NCBI RefSeq assembly: GCF_001070715.1
Contig: NZ_JVRR01000137.1
Location: 1-64,000, forward strand
Source of the DNA: Streptococcus pseudopneumoniae
GTDB lineage: Bacteria > Bacillota > Bacilli > Lactobacillales > Streptococcaceae
Reading direction: 5' to 3'
DNA length: 64,000 bases
This document shows positions 33,876-45,357 of this stretch, in pieces. A model generated the notes under the pieces. The model was not told where the DNA came from, ran no database searches, and saw only the letters and a program-made list of their open reading frames with translations. Within the stretch, counting starts at the first letter, position 1. Each line of letters starts with the position of its first letter. Position numbers and translations under genes: made by a program.

Positions 33876-34829
33876 ATGAAAATAGATGAGCTAAATGTAT
33901 TAGAACTGTTTGGTGGTATAGGTGCTATTAAAAAAGCTTTAATAAGGCAAAAAATACCTCACAAGACGGTTGATTATGTAGAGCTAGATAAGAACTGTGT
34001 TAAAAGCTATAATGCACTTTATGATGAAGAATTTGAGCCTAAAAGTATAGTAGATTATCATCCACCAGATGAAAAAATAGATTTATTAATGCATGGCAGT
34101 CCCTGTCAAGATTTCAGTAGAAGTGGCTTAAAGAAAGGTGGCACAAAGGGCAGTGGTACAAGAAGTAGTCTTCTTTTTGAAACAATACGAATAATAGAAG
34201 AAATGAATATCAAGCCCAAGGTTGTGCTTTGGGAAAATGTAAAGGGAGTTCTCGATAGAAATTTGAGAGCTTCCTTTTTTCATTACTTAAAAGAAATGGA
34301 GAGACTAAGATATGAGAACAAATATGAAATTCTAAATGCTATGGATTTTGGAATACCACAGAAAAGAGAGCGTATCTTTGTTGTGAGTATTTTGGAAAAT
34401 AATCCTTTTGATTTTGTCAAACTAGAAAAAACACAAGCAAGGGATATATCTGAATTTCTTGAGAAAGACACTTCAAATCTTTATGAAGTAAGGCAAGAGT
34501 CAATACTTCGATATATAAGAGGAGAGCCTAAGAATAATAATTTTAGAGGAAGACTTAAAGTGATAGATAAGTTTGCCTACACAATTTCCACCAAGCAAGT
34601 GCGTATTCCTAATTCAGGAATTATTGATTTAGGTAATGGCAAATATAGATATTTAACTGAGCGAGAGTGTTTTAGACTTATGGGTTTTGATGATGAAGAC
34701 TTTAATAAGCTAAAAGCTATTTATCCAGGAAGAAAAGGAAAATTATCGTCAATACTGTATAAACAAGCTGGAAATAGCATTGTCGTGAACGTGTTAGAAG
34801 CAATATTAAAAGAAATTTTGAAGAACTAG
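33876..34829 (+). CDS. DNA (cytosine-5) methyltransferase, orphan (second ICE)
   Basis: The 317-residue enzyme has motif I LELFGGIGAIKKAL, motif IV HGSPCQDFS with catalytic cysteine at about residue 77, motif VI WENVKGVL, motif VIII PQKRERIFVV and motif X KQAGNSIVVNVL. The ATG at 33876 is close to GGAGGTG; the spacing of about one base is short, so a TTG at 33867 cannot be excluded, but it has no ribosome binding site. There is no adjacent endonuclease. It likely shields the transferring element from host restriction. It lies 9 bp before the giant gene. Confidence 0.9.
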   Translation: MKIDELNVLELFGGIGAIKKALIRQKIPHKTVDYVELDKNCVKSYNALYDEEFEPKSIVDYHPPDEKIDLLMHGSPCQDFSRSGLKKGGTKGSGTRSSLLFETIRIIEEMNIKPKVVLWENVKGVLDRNLRASFFHYLKEMERLRYENKYEILNAMDFGIPQKRERIFVVSILENNPFDFVKLEKTQARDISEFLEKDTSNLYEVRQESILRYIRGEPKNNNFRGRLKVIDKFAYTISTKQVRIPNSGIIDLGNGKYRYLTERECFRLMGFDDEDFNKLKAIYPGRKGKLSSILYKQAGNSIVVNVLEAILKEILKN

Positions 34830-34838
34830 GAGGTAAAG

Positions 34839-37800
34839 ATGAGAACGAATGATTTTTACAACATAATTGAGCTTGTAAAAAGAGATGTTTTAGATAGTGA
34901 AAGAGAATATCTAAAGCTCTTAAAGGTCATTGGAAATAATCAAAGATATGACTTTTTAAGTCAACTTAGTATCTATGATAAAAATCCCAATGCAACTGCT
35001 TGTGCAAGCTTTGATATGTGGAGAGAAAGATTTAATCGAACTGTTATGAGAGGGCAAAAAGGGATACCTATTCTAAATGACAGTAATGCTTTCCAAAAGG
35101 TTGGATATATCTTTGATATTAGTCAGACAGTATCTATGGATAGAGGCGTAAATGAGGTAAAACTATGGGAGTTTGATAGAGAAAAACATGAAGAAGCACT
35201 AAAAGATATGATTACTCTTCGTGGCTTTGAAGCAAGTGATAAGTTATCTGAAAATATCTACTCACTTAGCAGAGTTTATGCAGATGACAGCATCTATGAG
35301 CTTTGTAATAACTTGAGAATTTCTGATGAAGATAGAAACTCATTTGTAAACTTTATGAGAAATTCTATTAGCTATGCTGTTTCAAACAGGTTTAACTTAG
35401 ATTATCCGATAGGAATGGATAACCTAAAAGAAAATTTTAGAACCTTAGATAGTATTTCTCTTATGAGCGTAGGGGCTTGTATTTCAAAGGCTTGCGACAA
35501 TGTTATTGAAAATACCATGATAAGAACGAAAAATTTATCTGTCAATTACGACCTGACAAAGGATATTAGTGCCGATTATAATATAGATAACGAAAAAAAT
35601 AGTTTAGGAGGGATTAAAAATGTTATTCGATCAAATGACCAAAGAGATGATGACACAAGAAACCGAGTTTTTGGAAATGGAGAATACGGACGAGATAATT
35701 TCAAAAATCAAGGAGAAGACCTTGAACAATCTGGAAAACGAGAAGAGCTTCATGGAGGAATTTCCAAATCCGACTTACGCAGTGATGAGACTGGACTTTC
35801 TGATAGAAACGAGCGAGGAGAAACACTATCAGATGCTAATCGACCTTTACAAGGAGAAGAAATTACTAATGCATCTAATGGAAGTACAGAAAAGAGCAAT
35901 CCACTTTATGAGAGAGGAAAAACCGAAGATGATGGAAGCTTGGAAGATAATGGACGAGAATCATCCAGAGTACAAGGCGATGATTTCAGCCCTAAAAGAG
36001 ATGGTGATAAAGGAAATAGTAGAAGCATAGAAAAAAGCACAGAAGATATGAACGAGGAAGCAGAAAATGCTTCCTTTTTCTATTCTAACGAAGAACCATA
36101 TAATCTAATGACTGATGAAATGCTTGAGCGTGTTCCTGAACTTTATGAACAGGAAAAAATAAACCTTGCCGAAAAAGAAGTTCATGCAGCATATATTATT
36201 CCATTTAGAAGTAACTGGACTTGGTATATGACAGAGTATGATAGAGAAAGTGGCGATGCCTTTGGGCTTGTTTTAGGAATAGAGCCTGAATGGGGATATT
36301 TTAATATCAATGAGCTTAAAGAACTAAATGCTCAAAGACTAATTTTAGAGGATTTTCCAAAGACTTTTAGAGAACTTAAATACACAGAACTTAAAAAACA
36401 GATGGATGAACAAGAGCTTCAGATGGTCTTTAATGGTGAACTTAGCTTTGAAGATGATGTAATTCATAAAGAAATTAACAACGAAGTTATAGAGGAATTT
36501 GAAGAAGAATTAAGTACTAATTTTGCCGAAGAAGTCGGAGCTATAATGGAAGAGTACGAGGTATCAAGAGATATTGCAATCAGTAGACTTACCACAAGCA
36601 AATTAGAAGAAGCACTTCAAGGCACAAATATTAAGCTAAGCGATTTTAATTCTGAACAGTTAGAAGAGATTATGATTGCCATTAAAGAATATGACTTTTA
36701 CGGAAATGAGATTACAGAAATTGCAGATCCAAAGCTTCCTGTTTGGAAGATGGAACAGTTAAAATGGCTGATTGATGACTGGAACAAAGATGCAAACGGT
36801 GTTACATCAGAAAAGATAAAGTATTTAAAAGACCTAGATATTGAACTTGCAAAATTCAATGTACTAAAAGGTTATCTAATAAATGATGAAGTAAGCATAA
36901 GTCAAATTGAAGAATTTAAGGACAATATTGACTTTGTTACGATGAGCGAGTTTGTTGATAGCCTTAAAGAATATTCATATAACAATCAAAATGAAAAAGT
37001 GGCAATTAAGGTGGGTAACGAATTTATCCTTGCAAGTAAAAAAGACAGCTTTGCCATTAGCCTTGAAGAGACTGGAAGAAAAGTAGAAGTTGAAGGAATA
37101 GAGTATCCACTTCATCGTGGCACTACTTTTAAGGAAAGTACGAACGTCGATAAGCTCATTGATAGCGGAAAATATAAGGCTCTTGAAATTTCTGAATATG
37201 CTTTAGATGAAAAAGAAGCTGAAAATACGCAAATGAAAGAGCCACAAACAAGGCAGGAAACACTTTTTGATTATCTAAACCAAGCGGATAGTAATGTAGA
37301 TAATATCAATGAAAAGCCCCTTGATTTATCCATCGGAAAAACTGTATATATGGATCACGAAGCATATAGGATTGATTCAGAGATTACTTTTAATAACATT
37401 TTACAAAAGAATGATTTAAGACTTGCACCACTTAGAAAAGGTAACTTTATGATGCCGATTGTGAGTTTTGCTGATGATAAGGAGCTTTTAGAAAAAATCT
37501 CTTTTGATAGACCAAAACTTATGGTTGGAGATGAAGTTCAATATAAGAATAAGGACTTTACCATTACAAGATTTGATGACATGGGAAAGGGTCTAAAGAC
37601 AGTAACCATAAAGGATAATGTGGAATATCTTGGCGGAATGATTACAGGTTCAGAAGTTATTGCCTACAGACAAGATAGCGATTTAGATAGACTTTTCGGT
37701 TTAGAAGAAACAACAAGAATTAGTGAAAAGACAAAAGCTTCAAACTTTAAAATCACAGAAGAAACACTACCTGAAAAGTTATCGCCAAGTGAGAGGTTAA

Positions 37801-40800
37801 ACAATAATCTTGAAGCAATCTCTATGCTTAACAGAGTGGAGAGCGGAGAACGAGAGCTTGATATTACAGCTCAGGAAGTTTTAGCAAAATATGTAGGTTG
37901 GGGTGGGCTATCTGATGTCTTTGATGAAAGTAAAGAAGGACAGTGGAAAGAAGCAAGAGCTTTCTTAAAAGAAAATCTAACGCCTTTTGAATATGAAACT
38001 GCAAGAGAATCTACCTTAACAGCCTTTTATACACCGAAAGTTGTAATAGACGGAGTATATAAGACGCTTTCAGATATGGGATTTAAGAGTGGAAATATCT
38101 TAGAGCCATCAATGGGCGTTGGAAACTTTATTGGAAATCTTCCAGATGAAATGAATAAGTCTAAGTTTTACGGAGTAGAGATTGACTCGGTTAGCGGTAG
38201 AATTGCAAAACAACTCTACCCTCAAAGTGATATAAAGGTACAAGGCTTTGAAGAAACAAGTTTTTCAAATAATTTCTTTGATGTAGCAATCGGAAATGTA
38301 CCTTTTGGAGAATTTAAGGTAAATGACAGAGACTACAATCGTAATAACTTTCTTATTCACGACTATTTTTTCGCTAAATCCACTGATAAAGTAAGAAATG
38401 GTGGTGTTATAGCCTTCATCACATCATCTGGAACTATGGATAAAAAAGACGAAAGTATCCGTAAATATATAAATGCAAGAGCAGAGTTTTTAGGTGCAAT
38501 AAGACTTCCTAACGATACCTTTAAGGGTGTTGCCGGTACAGAAGTAACTTCAGATATTATATTCCTGAAGAAAAGAGATAGTGTACTTGAGCGTGATGAT
38601 GACTGGGTTCATTTAGCGGAAGATGAAAATGGTCTTGTATATAATAAATATTTTGTAGACCATCCAGAACAAGTTCTTGGAAACATGAGAGAAGTAAGTG
38701 GAAGATTTGGAAAAACTCTTACTTGTGAGCCAATAGCATTTTTACCTCATGAAATAAATATGTCTTCTTTAAAAGATCGTATTGAAGCTGCAGGTGAAAG
38801 AATATCAAAAGATGCGAAGTATGAAGAGATAGAGTTGTTAGATGATGAAGTAACAGCAATCCCAGCAACAGATGATGTAAAAAACTTTTCCTACACAATC
38901 ATAGATGAGGAGGTATATTACAGGGAAAATTCACTTTTTGTTAAGAAAGAAGTATCGGACAAAAACAAGGAAAAGATTAAGGATTATCTCGAATTAAATG
39001 ATGCACTAAAGAATGTAATATACAAGCAAAAAGAAGACTTTAGTGAAGCTGAAATAAAAGAATCTCAGGATAAATTAAACGAAGTCTATGACAGTTTTTC
39101 TAAGAAGCACGGCTTTGTAAATAACCTGAGTAATACTAGAGCTTTACGAGAAGATAGTAACTTCCCACTGGTATCTTCTATTGAGATATTGGATGAAGAA
39201 GAAAACTTTAAGGCAAAGGGAGATATATTCTCGAAAAGAACCATTACAAAAGCGAAAGTTATTGACCATGTAGATTCTTCACTTGAAGCATTGGTATTAT
39301 CTATTTCACAAAAAGGCTATGTAGATTTTGATTACATGACAAATCTAACCGATAAGGATAGAAATACTCTTATAGAAGAACTTAGAGGAGAAATCTTTCT
39401 AAATATTAGGGAGAAGAATGTTAGTTTTAATCAGAAGCTTTCTTTTGACTTGGAAGATGGTGATTTACCATTTGCTTGTAGCGATGAGACTAACTCCTTT
39501 AAGTATACCTATGTAACGAAAGATGAATACTTAAGTGGAAATATTAGAGAAAAAATAGGTATTGTAGATAGTTATATCAATAGGTTACGACAAGTAGAAC
39601 GAATGCTTCCAGAAGAAAGTGAAAACGAAAGAAAAACACTTGTAAACGAACTAAGCAGACTGGAATATCAAAAAGCAGAACTTCAAAGAGTAATGCCAAA
39701 AGAACTTGAAGCCAGTGAAATCAATGTAAGGCTTGGTGCAACATGGATTCCACCTAAAGATATTGAAAGATTCATATTTGAAACATTAAAGACTCCAGGA
39801 TATGCAAGATGGGATATTAAAGTCAAATTTTCACATTTAACCAGTGAATGGAATGTTGAAGGTAAGAGCAAAGACAGGGGAAATGACCTTGCAGAAATGA
39901 CTTATGGTACAAGCAGAGTAAGTGCCTATAAGCTTATTGAAGATGCACTAAACCTAAAAGAAACAAAGGTGTTTGACCAAATTCTCAATCCAGATGGTTC
40001 AAAGACTTCGATACTAAATAAAAAAGAAACTATGCTTGCGGGGCAGAAACAAGAACTTATAAAAGAAGAGTTTAAGAATTGGATATTTAACGATCAGGAT
40101 AGAAGAAATAGACTTGTAAAAGCCTATAATGAAAAATTTAATTCTATCCGTAATCGAGAATATGACGGATCAAATTTAAGCTTTGATGGAATGAGTACAG
40201 ATATTTCGCTTCGTCCACATCAAAAGAACGCAATTGCTAGAATACTTTATGGTGGTAATAGCTTACTTGCTCATGTAGTAGGGGCCGGCAAGACTTTTGA
40301 AATGGTGGCAAGCTCAATGGAAGCTAAGAAACTTGGAATGTGTACTAAGTCATTGTTTGTTGTGCCAAATCATCTTACAGGGCAAATTGGTCGTGAGTTT
40401 ATGCAACTATACCCATCAGCTAATATTATGGTGGCCGATAAAAAAGACTTTGAACCAAAGAATCGAAAGAGATTTATTGGAAAGATCGCAACAGGCGAAT
40501 ATGATGCAGTTATTATTGGGCATAGTCAATTTGAAAAGATTCCAATGTCTAAGGAATATCAACAAAAGCACATTCAAGACCAGATTGATGAGATTATAAA
40601 TTATGTAGAAGAGTACAAGCATGATAGAAATCAAAATTTTACAGTAAAAGAGCTTCAAAAAACCAGAAAGAAATTAGAAACAAGGCTTGAAAAGTTAAAT
40701 GATGATTTCAAAAAGGATGATGTTATTACTTTCGAAGAGCTTGGCGTAGATAAGCTGATTGTTGATGAAGCTCATAACTATAAGAACCTATATCTTTATA

Positions 40801-43238
40801 CAAAAATGAGAAATGTTGCAGGTATTGGACAATCTGAAGCTTTTAAGTCATCAGATATGTTTATGAAATGCCGATACATGGATGAAATGACTGGTGGCAA
40901 AGGAATTGTATTTGCTACAGGTACTCCAGTATCGAATTCAATGACAGAGCTTTATACTATGCAAAGATATTTACAGTACGATACTTTGAAAAAGAATGGA
41001 TTAGAGCATTTTGATTCATGGGCATCAACCTTTGGAGAAACACAATCTGCTTTCGAGTTATCTCCAGAGGGAACAGGCTACAGAGTGAAGACTCGTTTCT
41101 CTAAGTTTTATAACCTACCTGAGCTTATAAGTATGTTTAAGGAAGTAGCGGATATTCAAACTGCAGATATGCTCAATCTTCCTGTTCCAGAAGCTCATTT
41201 TAAGGTCATTAAGACAGAGCCAAGTGAAGAACAAAAAGAAATACTAAAGAGCTTGTCTGAAAGGGCTGATAAGGTGCGTAATAAGTCCGTAGAGCCTGAA
41301 GAAGATAATATGCTTAAGATTACTAATGATGGTAAGAAACTTGCCTTAGATCAGCGTTTAATCAATCCTTTACTTCCAGATGATGAAAACTCAAAGGTTA
41401 ATGTATGTGTTAAAAATGTATTTTCTATTTGGGATAAGACAAAAGAAGAAAAATCAACACAACTTCTATTTTCAGATATGTCTACACCTAAAGGTGATGG
41501 CAGCTTTAATATCTATGATGATATTAGAGATAAACTTGTAGATTTAGGAATACCAAATGAAGAAATTGCCTTTATACATGAAGCCAATACTGATAAGCAA
41601 AAAGATGAACTCTTTGCAAAGGTAAGAAAAGGAGAAATTCGTATTTTAATGGGTTCTACTCAGAAGATGGGTGCTGGTACAAATGTGCAAAATAAACTAA
41701 TTGCAATGCACGATTTAGATGTGCCATGGAGACCGGCTGACCTTGAACAGAGAAGTGGTAGAATTGTTCGTCAAGGTAATGAAAACAAGGAAGTTAGTAT
41801 CTATCGTTATGTTACAGAGAATACATTTGACAGCTACTTGTGGCAGACAATAGAGAATAAGCAGAAATTTATTTCACAGATTATGACTTCAAAGACTCCT
41901 GTTCGTGTGGCAGAAGATGTAGACGAAAGCTCCCTTAACTATGCAGAGATTAAAGCTCTTGCCACAGGTGATCCGAAGATTAAAGAGAAAATGGACTTGG
42001 ATAACGAGGTTACAAAACTTAAAATGTTGGAAGCAAACTATAAGTCCAACCGTTACAGATTAGAGGACAAGGTGGCGAAAACCTACCCGGAAGAAATTGC
42101 AAGAACAGAAAAGCTAATTGAAGCAGTGAAAAGAGATATAGAAAATGTTGAACCACAAGGAAGTGGTGAAAATAAATTCACTTCTATCACGATTAATGGC
42201 GAGATAATTCGAGATAAAAAGATAGCTGGAGAAAAGCTTTTAGAAGCGATTAAAACTGTAAAACTTAATGAAAGTAAGGTTATCGGACAGTATCGAAATA
42301 TGGATTTAGAGGTAAGCTATAACTTCTTCACCAATGAGCATAATTTCACTTTAAAAGGTGCTACAAACCATTCAGGAGAGCTTGGTACAAGTTCAGATGG
42401 TAATATTACAAGATTAGACAATGCTATTGATAAAATACCTGAAAGGTTAAATCGTCTTGAAGAAAAACTCGTTAGCACAAAGGAACAACTGGAAAATGCA
42501 AAAGAAGAAGTAACAAAGCCTTTTGAAAAAGCAGATGAACTAAAGACAAAAGTATTAAGGCTTACAGAATTAAACAAGCTACTTGATATGGGAGAAGTAG
42601 AAGAAAAAGAAAATCCTAATCCATTACTTGAAGATGTAAAGAGGGCTATTGTAGATTTTTGCAAAAGGGAATATGAAGATGATAGTTATACCTATGAAAA
42701 TTTTAATAATCTATTTCCTGACCTTGCTCATATTGGAATTGCATATACTACTACACCAGATGAAAAGCATGAAATCCAATATGAAATTAGCTTAGAAGAT
42801 TTTACAGCTACTCAATATATCAATGGAGAATCAATCACAAAGATTGATTATCTCAAAGACCTTGGAAGTGAAGAAAAGGCATTGGAATTTCTAAAACAAG
42901 AAATGGAATATGGAGACTTTGGAGAGTTTGTATCTATTGATGATAATGACCTTAAAAAAGCATTAGGTCTTGAAAGAGATGACGATGGTAATATCTATGA
43001 TCCGCTTGCAGAAGATTTGGACAATGATGGTGTGCCAGATAGATACGATAATGACTTTAGAGATAGTGACTATTTTGAAACTACTTATGATGTAGAGGAT
43101 AATCTTAATGCAAGGGCAGAAAGCAAAGAAAAGGTATCTGAAAAACCATCTATTTTAGGGCAAATTAAGTCATATCAGTCACAAGAAAAACAAGCAGAAA
43201 CACGAGAAAATAAATCAAAAGAACACGATGAACGTTAA
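34839..43238 (+). CDS. Giant methylase/SNF2-helicase protein of the second ICE
   Basis: The 2799-residue protein has an N-terminal ArdC-like segment ([22 protein letters not shown], residues 30-60), a disordered linker (about 260-400), a YodL-like region ([20 protein letters not shown] near 450), then [11 protein letters not shown] and an N6-adenine methylase core ([11 protein letters not shown] near 1086, NVPFGEF near 1153 in place of the usual NPPY/F). The SNF2 helicase follows: GAGKTFEM near 1813, VDEAHNYKN near 1975, [14 protein letters not shown] near 2025 and GRIVRQGN near 2305. A calcium-like motif [17 protein letters not shown] lies near 2727. Such proteins are standard in large ICEs and are thought to help the incoming DNA survive. 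It is the intact homologue of the gene cut at 17841. Confidence 0.9.
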   Translation: MRTNDFYNIIELVKRDVLDSEREYLKLLKVIGNNQRYDFLSQLSIYDKNPNATACASFDMWRERFNRTVMRGQKGIPILNDSNAFQKVGYIFDISQTVSMDRGVNEVKLWEFDREKHEEALKDMITLRGFEASDKLSENIYSLSRVYADDSIYELCNNLRISDEDRNSFVNFMRNSISYAVSNRFNLDYPIGMDNLKENFRTLDSISLMSVGACISKACDNVIENTMIRTKNLSVNYDLTKDISADYNIDNEKNSLGGIKNVIRSNDQRDDDTRNRVFGNGEYGRDNFKNQGEDLEQSGKREELHGGISKSDLRSDETGLSDRNERGETLSDANRPLQGEEITNASNGSTEKSNPLYERGKTEDDGSLEDNGRESSRVQGDDFSPKRDGDKGNSRSIEKSTEDMNEEAENASFFYSNEEPYNLMTDEMLERVPELYEQEKINLAEKEVHAAYIIPFRSNWTWYMTEYDRESGDAFGLVLGIEPEWGYFNINELKELNAQRLILEDFPKTFRELKYTELKKQMDEQELQMVFNGELSFEDDVIHKEINNEVIEEFEEELSTNFAEEVGAIMEEYEVSRDIAISRLTTSKLEEALQGTNIKLSDFNSEQLEEIMIAIKEYDFYGNEITEIADPKLPVWKMEQLKWLIDDWNKDANGVTSEKIKYLKDLDIELAKFNVLKGYLINDEVSISQIEEFKDNIDFVTMSEFVDSLKEYSYNNQNEKVAIKVGNEFILASKKDSFAISLEETGRKVEVEGIEYPLHRGTTFKESTNVDKLIDSGKYKALEISEYALDEKEAENTQMKEPQTRQETLFDYLNQADSNVDNINEKPLDLSIGKTVYMDHEAYRIDSEITFNNILQKNDLRLAPLRKGNFMMPIVSFADDKELLEKISFDRPKLMVGDEVQYKNKDFTITRFDDMGKGLKTVTIKDNVEYLGGMITGSEVIAYRQDSDLDRLFGLEETTRISEKTKASNFKITEETLPEKLSPSERLNNNLEAISMLNRVESGERELDITAQEVLAKYVGWGGLSDVFDESKEGQWKEARAFLKENLTPFEYETARESTLTAFYTPKVVIDGVYKTLSDMGFKSGNILEPSMGVGNFIGNLPDEMNKSKFYGVEIDSVSGRIAKQLYPQSDIKVQGFEETSFSNNFFDVAIGNVPFGEFKVNDRDYNRNNFLIHDYFFAKSTDKVRNGGVIAFITSSGTMDKKDESIRKYINARAEFLGAIRLPNDTFKGVAGTEVTSDIIFLKKRDSVLERDDDWVHLAEDENGLVYNKYFVDHPEQVLGNMREVSGRFGKTLTCEPIAFLPHEINMSSLKDRIEAAGERISKDAKYEEIELLDDEVTAIPATDDVKNFSYTIIDEEVYYRENSLFVKKEVSDKNKEKIKDYLELNDALKNVIYKQKEDFSEAEIKESQDKLNEVYDSFSKKHGFVNNLSNTRALREDSNFPLVSSIEILDEEENFKAKGDIFSKRTITKAKVIDHVDSSLEALVLSISQKGYVDFDYMTNLTDKDRNTLIEELRGEIFLNIREKNVSFNQKLSFDLEDGDLPFACSDETNSFKYTYVTKDEYLSGNIREKIGIVDSYINRLRQVERMLPEESENERKTLVNELSRLEYQKAELQRVMPKELEASEINVRLGATWIPPKDIERFIFETLKTPGYARWDIKVKFSHLTSEWNVEGKSKDRGNDLAEMTYGTSRVSAYKLIEDALNLKETKVFDQILNPDGSKTSILNKKETMLAGQKQELIKEEFKNWIFNDQDRRNRLVKAYNEKFNSIRNREYDGSNLSFDGMSTDISLRPHQKNAIARILYGGNSLLAHVVGAGKTFEMVASSMEAKKLGMCTKSLFVVPNHLTGQIGREFMQLYPSANIMVADKKDFEPKNRKRFIGKIATGEYDAVIIGHSQFEKIPMSKEYQQKHIQDQIDEIINYVEEYKHDRNQNFTVKELQKTRKKLETRLEKLNDDFKKDDVITFEELGVDKLIVDEAHNYKNLYLYTKMRNVAGIGQSEAFKSSDMFMKCRYMDEMTGGKGIVFATGTPVSNSMTELYTMQRYLQYDTLKKNGLEHFDSWASTFGETQSAFELSPEGTGYRVKTRFSKFYNLPELISMFKEVADIQTADMLNLPVPEAHFKVIKTEPSEEQKEILKSLSERADKVRNKSVEPEEDNMLKITNDGKKLALDQRLINPLLPDDENSKVNVCVKNVFSIWDKTKEEKSTQLLFSDMSTPKGDGSFNIYDDIRDKLVDLGIPNEEIAFIHEANTDKQKDELFAKVRKGEIRILMGSTQKMGAGTNVQNKLIAMHDLDVPWRPADLEQRSGRIVRQGNENKEVSIYRYVTENTFDSYLWQTIENKQKFISQIMTSKTPVRVAEDVDESSLNYAEIKALATGDPKIKEKMDLDNEVTKLKMLEANYKSNRYRLEDKVAKTYPEEIARTEKLIEAVKRDIENVEPQGSGENKFTSITINGEIIRDKKIAGEKLLEAIKTVKLNESKVIGQYRNMDLEVSYNFFTNEHNFTLKGATNHSGELGTSSDGNITRLDNAIDKIPERLNRLEEKLVSTKEQLENAKEEVTKPFEKADELKTKVLRLTELNKLLDMGEVEEKENPNPLLEDVKRAIVDFCKREYEDDSYTYENFNNLFPDLAHIGIAYTTTPDEKHEIQYEISLEDFTATQYINGESITKIDYLKDLGSEEKALEFLKQEMEYGDFGEFVSIDDNDLKKALGLERDDDGNIYDPLAEDLDNDGVPDRYDNDFRDSDYFETTYDVEDNLNARAESKEKVSEKPSILGQIKSYQSQEKQAETRENKSKEHDER
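35620..36030 (+). CDS. TnpV-like protein overprinted inside the giant gene
   Basis: This is a 136-codon frame on the same strand but offset from the giant gene, covering its disordered linker. A strong ribosome binding site (TTAGGAGGG, about 35604-35612) lies 7 bases before the ATG. The product has a plausible composition, and from residue 52 it follows the TnpV pattern of clostridial transposons: [11 protein letters not shown], then [16 protein letters not shown] and a C-terminal [10 protein letters not shown]. Over the same bases the giant protein is low-complexity (Gly, Asp, Ser, Arg, Glu), as expected if the host frame tolerates a second code. Function of TnpV proteins is unknown. The assignment rests on pattern memory, without a search. 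Confidence 0.6.
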   Translation: MLFDQMTKEMMTQETEFLEMENTDEIISKIKEKTLNNLENEKSFMEEFPNPTYAVMRLDFLIETSEEKHYQMLIDLYKEKKLLMHLMEVQKRAIHFMREEKPKMMEAWKIMDENHPEYKAMISALKEMVIKEIVEA

Positions 43239-43290
43239 GGGGCTTATTACAAGCTCCTTTTCATTTTTAGTAGAAAAATGGAGGTATATT

Positions 43291-43950
43291 ATGAACTACA
43301 AAGAAATGAGAAATACACTAGAACAAATGGCAAACGAAAATCACGAAGATTTTGCAAAGGCACTAATTAGTTTTGAAAAAGGTATCAATGATAAAAATGC
43401 CTTGGATAGGTTGTACCAGGAGTATATGGATAATGACAGTATGAGCTTACTTAATGATGAGTTTGATTATTTGATTGATGAACTTAGAGAAAATGGACAG
43501 ATTAAAGAAAGTGCAGCAATTGAAAAAGAAGATAATAATCTGGTGAACATTGTTGGGAATGTCGTAGGTGAGATTGAAACAATTGAAAGAGAAAGCAAAA
43601 ATGGAGAAGCCTTTAAAGTAGTTAATTTCTCGGTTGTGTCAAAAGATGATGAGGGAAATAAGACTTATATAAATTGTTCGGCTTATGGAGATAAGGGAGA
43701 TATACCAAAGAATTTTAAGCAAGGTGACTTTGTAAAGATTTTTGGTCAGGTAAGAACATCCATTGACGATAACGGAAAGGAACATACTAATGTTAGAATA
43801 CTATCGTCTAAGCTTTTAAAAGCAAAGGAACAGATGAAGAAGCAAGAAGAAAAGAAAGAATCGGTACTTGGAGCAATAAAGAAATATAAGGCTGAAGAAA
43901 AAGCAAAACCTGTAGAAAAGAAAGAATCTCTAAAGGAAACTGAGAGATAA
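43291..43950 (+). CDS. SSB-like OB-fold protein with ICE-specific N-terminal domain
   Basis: The 219-residue protein starts at the ATG at 43291 (ATGGAGGTATATT upstream). Residues 1-65 (MNYKEMRNTLEQMANENHED, ALISFEKGINDKNALDRLYQ) match in style the C-terminal half of the calcium-motif protein at 15833. Residues 80-180 form an OB fold like SSB: VVNFSVVSKDDEGNKTYINCS, KNFKQGDFVKIFGQVR. The C-terminal 40 residues are charged and helical. It probably binds single-stranded DNA during transfer. It follows the giant gene by 52 bp and is followed by a good terminator. Confidence 0.75.
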   Translation: MNYKEMRNTLEQMANENHEDFAKALISFEKGINDKNALDRLYQEYMDNDSMSLLNDEFDYLIDELRENGQIKESAAIEKEDNNLVNIVGNVVGEIETIERESKNGEAFKVVNFSVVSKDDEGNKTYINCSAYGDKGDIPKNFKQGDFVKIFGQVRTSIDDNGKEHTNVRILSSKLLKAKEQMKKQEEKKESVLGAIKKYKAEEKAKPVEKKESLKETER

Positions 43951-43956
43951 GATATG

Positions 43957-43992
43957 TCGGTGTAGTCTTCGGGCTGCACCGATTATTTTTTT
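43957..43992 (+). terminator. Strong rho-independent terminator
   Basis: TCGGTGTAG at 43957-43965 pairs (one wobble) with CTGCACCGA at 43974-43982 and is followed by eight T within 10 bp. It isolates the restriction cassette from the transfer operon. Confidence 0.85.
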
Positions 43993-44025
43993 TGCAAAAC
44001 CAGTTCGAGAAAAGGGAATAAAAGT

Positions 44026-44055
44026 GTACTATAAGTACTAGTTTTGTGGTATAAT
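44026..44055 (+). promoter_or_regulatory. Promoter with palindromic operator for the restriction cassette
   Basis: An extended -10 box TGGTATAAT lies at 44047-44055. Just upstream GTACT (44026-44030) and AGTAC (44034-44038) form a perfect inverted repeat around ATA. The core ACTnnnAGT resembles the C-box operators bound by controller proteins of restriction-modification systems. The site overlaps the expected -35 position, so binding could repress or activate. Confidence 0.55.
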
Positions 44056-44098
44056 AGAAGCGATATGATTTTAACAAGAAAATGACTGGAGGTTAGTC

Positions 44099-44320
44099 AT
44101 GTCAAAATTCAGCTATAAAAAATTGTTTAAAAAATTGATAGATAAAGATATGAAAAATACTGAACTTATGAAAAGAGCAAAAGTGAGTAAAAGTACATTC
44201 TATAAAATTAAAAATGGTGATAATGTCACAACTGACGTGTTACTAAGAATCTGTAATGTATTGGAATGTGATATTTCAGAGATTGTAGAATGTGTTAATG
44301 ATTCTTCGGAGGAAATATAA
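44099..44320 (+). CDS. XRE/HTH-type controller of the restriction cassette
   Basis: The 73-residue protein is a single helix-turn-helix domain: [43 protein letters not shown], the Cro/C1-like HTH_26 pattern. CTGGAGGTTAG precedes the ATG. It ends 1 base before the methyltransferase start and lies under the palindrome-bearing promoter. By analogy with C proteins it may time methyltransferase and endonuclease expression after entry into a new host. Direct regulation is inference. Confidence 0.75.
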   Translation: MSKFSYKKLFKKLIDKDMKNTELMKRAKVSKSTFYKIKNGDNVTTDVLLRICNVLECDISEIVECVNDSSEEI

Positions 44321-44321
44321 A

Positions 44322-45344
44322 ATGAATTTAATTAGCTTGTTTTCAGGAGCGGGAGGATTAGACTTAGGCTTTGAAAAAGCAGGGTTTAATGTTGTAGCTG
44401 CTAATGAATACGATAAAACAATTTGGGAAACATATGAAAAAAATCATGATACAAAACTTATTAAGGGAGATATTTGTGGCATTCCTTCAGAGATGTTTCC
44501 TGAATGTGATGGTATTATCGGAGGTCCGCCATGCCAGTCTTGGAGTGAGGCAGGGTCATTAAAGGGGATTGATGATCCTAGAGGACAATTATTTTATCAG
44601 TACATACGCATTTTGAAAGATAAAAAGCCGAAGTTCTTCTTAGCAGAAAATGTTAAGGGCATGATGGCGAAAAGGCATAATAGTGCTGTTGAAAATATTG
44701 TTTCTCAATTTGAGGAAGCTGGTTACGATGTTTTCATTCATTTGTTAAATGCTAGTGATTATGGTGTTCCTCAAGATAGAAAAAGAGTTTTCTATGTTGG
44801 ATTTAGAAAGGATTTAAACATCAAATTTGAACCACCTAAACCATACGAGTCAAAGTTGACTTTTAAAGATGCGATATTTGATTTAAAAGATTCGGCAATT
44901 CCAGCATTAGAAAAAAATAAGACAAATGGTGATAACTGTAAAGTTTTGAATCATGAATACTTTATTGGTGCCTATTCGCCAATATTTATGAGTAGAAATA
45001 GAGTTAGACAATGGGATGAACAGGCATTTACGGTCCAGGCATCTGGTAGACAGTGTCAACTACATCCGCAAGCACCAGTTATGCCTAAAGTAGAAAAAAA
45101 TAAAAATATATTTGAACCTGGTAAGGAAGCACTATATAGAAGATTAACCGTGAGAGAGTGTGCAAGAATACAAGGATTCCCAGATAATTTTAAATTCTAT
45201 TATACGAATTTGAACGATGCATATAAAATGATTGGTAATGCTGTTCCTGTGAACTTAGCGTATGTTATGGCTGAGTCAATTTTAGAAGCTTTACGTAATT
45301 CTAGTTCAAATTTGAGTCTCTTAAAAACAGGCACAGATAATTAG
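44322..45344 (+). CDS. DNA (cytosine-5) methyltransferase, HaeIII-type cassette, first
   Basis: The 340-residue enzyme starts at 44322 with RBS CGGAGGAAATATA. It has motif [18 protein letters not shown], motif [11 protein letters not shown] with catalytic cysteine at about residue 71, motif [10 protein letters not shown], motif [15 protein letters not shown] and motif [12 protein letters not shown]. The next gene is a HaeIII-like endonuclease, so the natural role is to methylate the same site (GGCC in the family prototype) and protect host and element. The specificity is inferred from the partner and not read from the sequence. Confidence 0.9.
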   Translation: MNLISLFSGAGGLDLGFEKAGFNVVAANEYDKTIWETYEKNHDTKLIKGDICGIPSEMFPECDGIIGGPPCQSWSEAGSLKGIDDPRGQLFYQYIRILKDKKPKFFLAENVKGMMAKRHNSAVENIVSQFEEAGYDVFIHLLNASDYGVPQDRKRVFYVGFRKDLNIKFEPPKPYESKLTFKDAIFDLKDSAIPALEKNKTNGDNCKVLNHEYFIGAYSPIFMSRNRVRQWDEQAFTVQASGRQCQLHPQAPVMPKVEKNKNIFEPGKEALYRRLTVRECARIQGFPDNFKFYYTNLNDAYKMIGNAVPVNLAYVMAESILEALRNSSSNLSLLKTGTDN

Positions 45345-45357
45345 GCGGAGGTAATCT

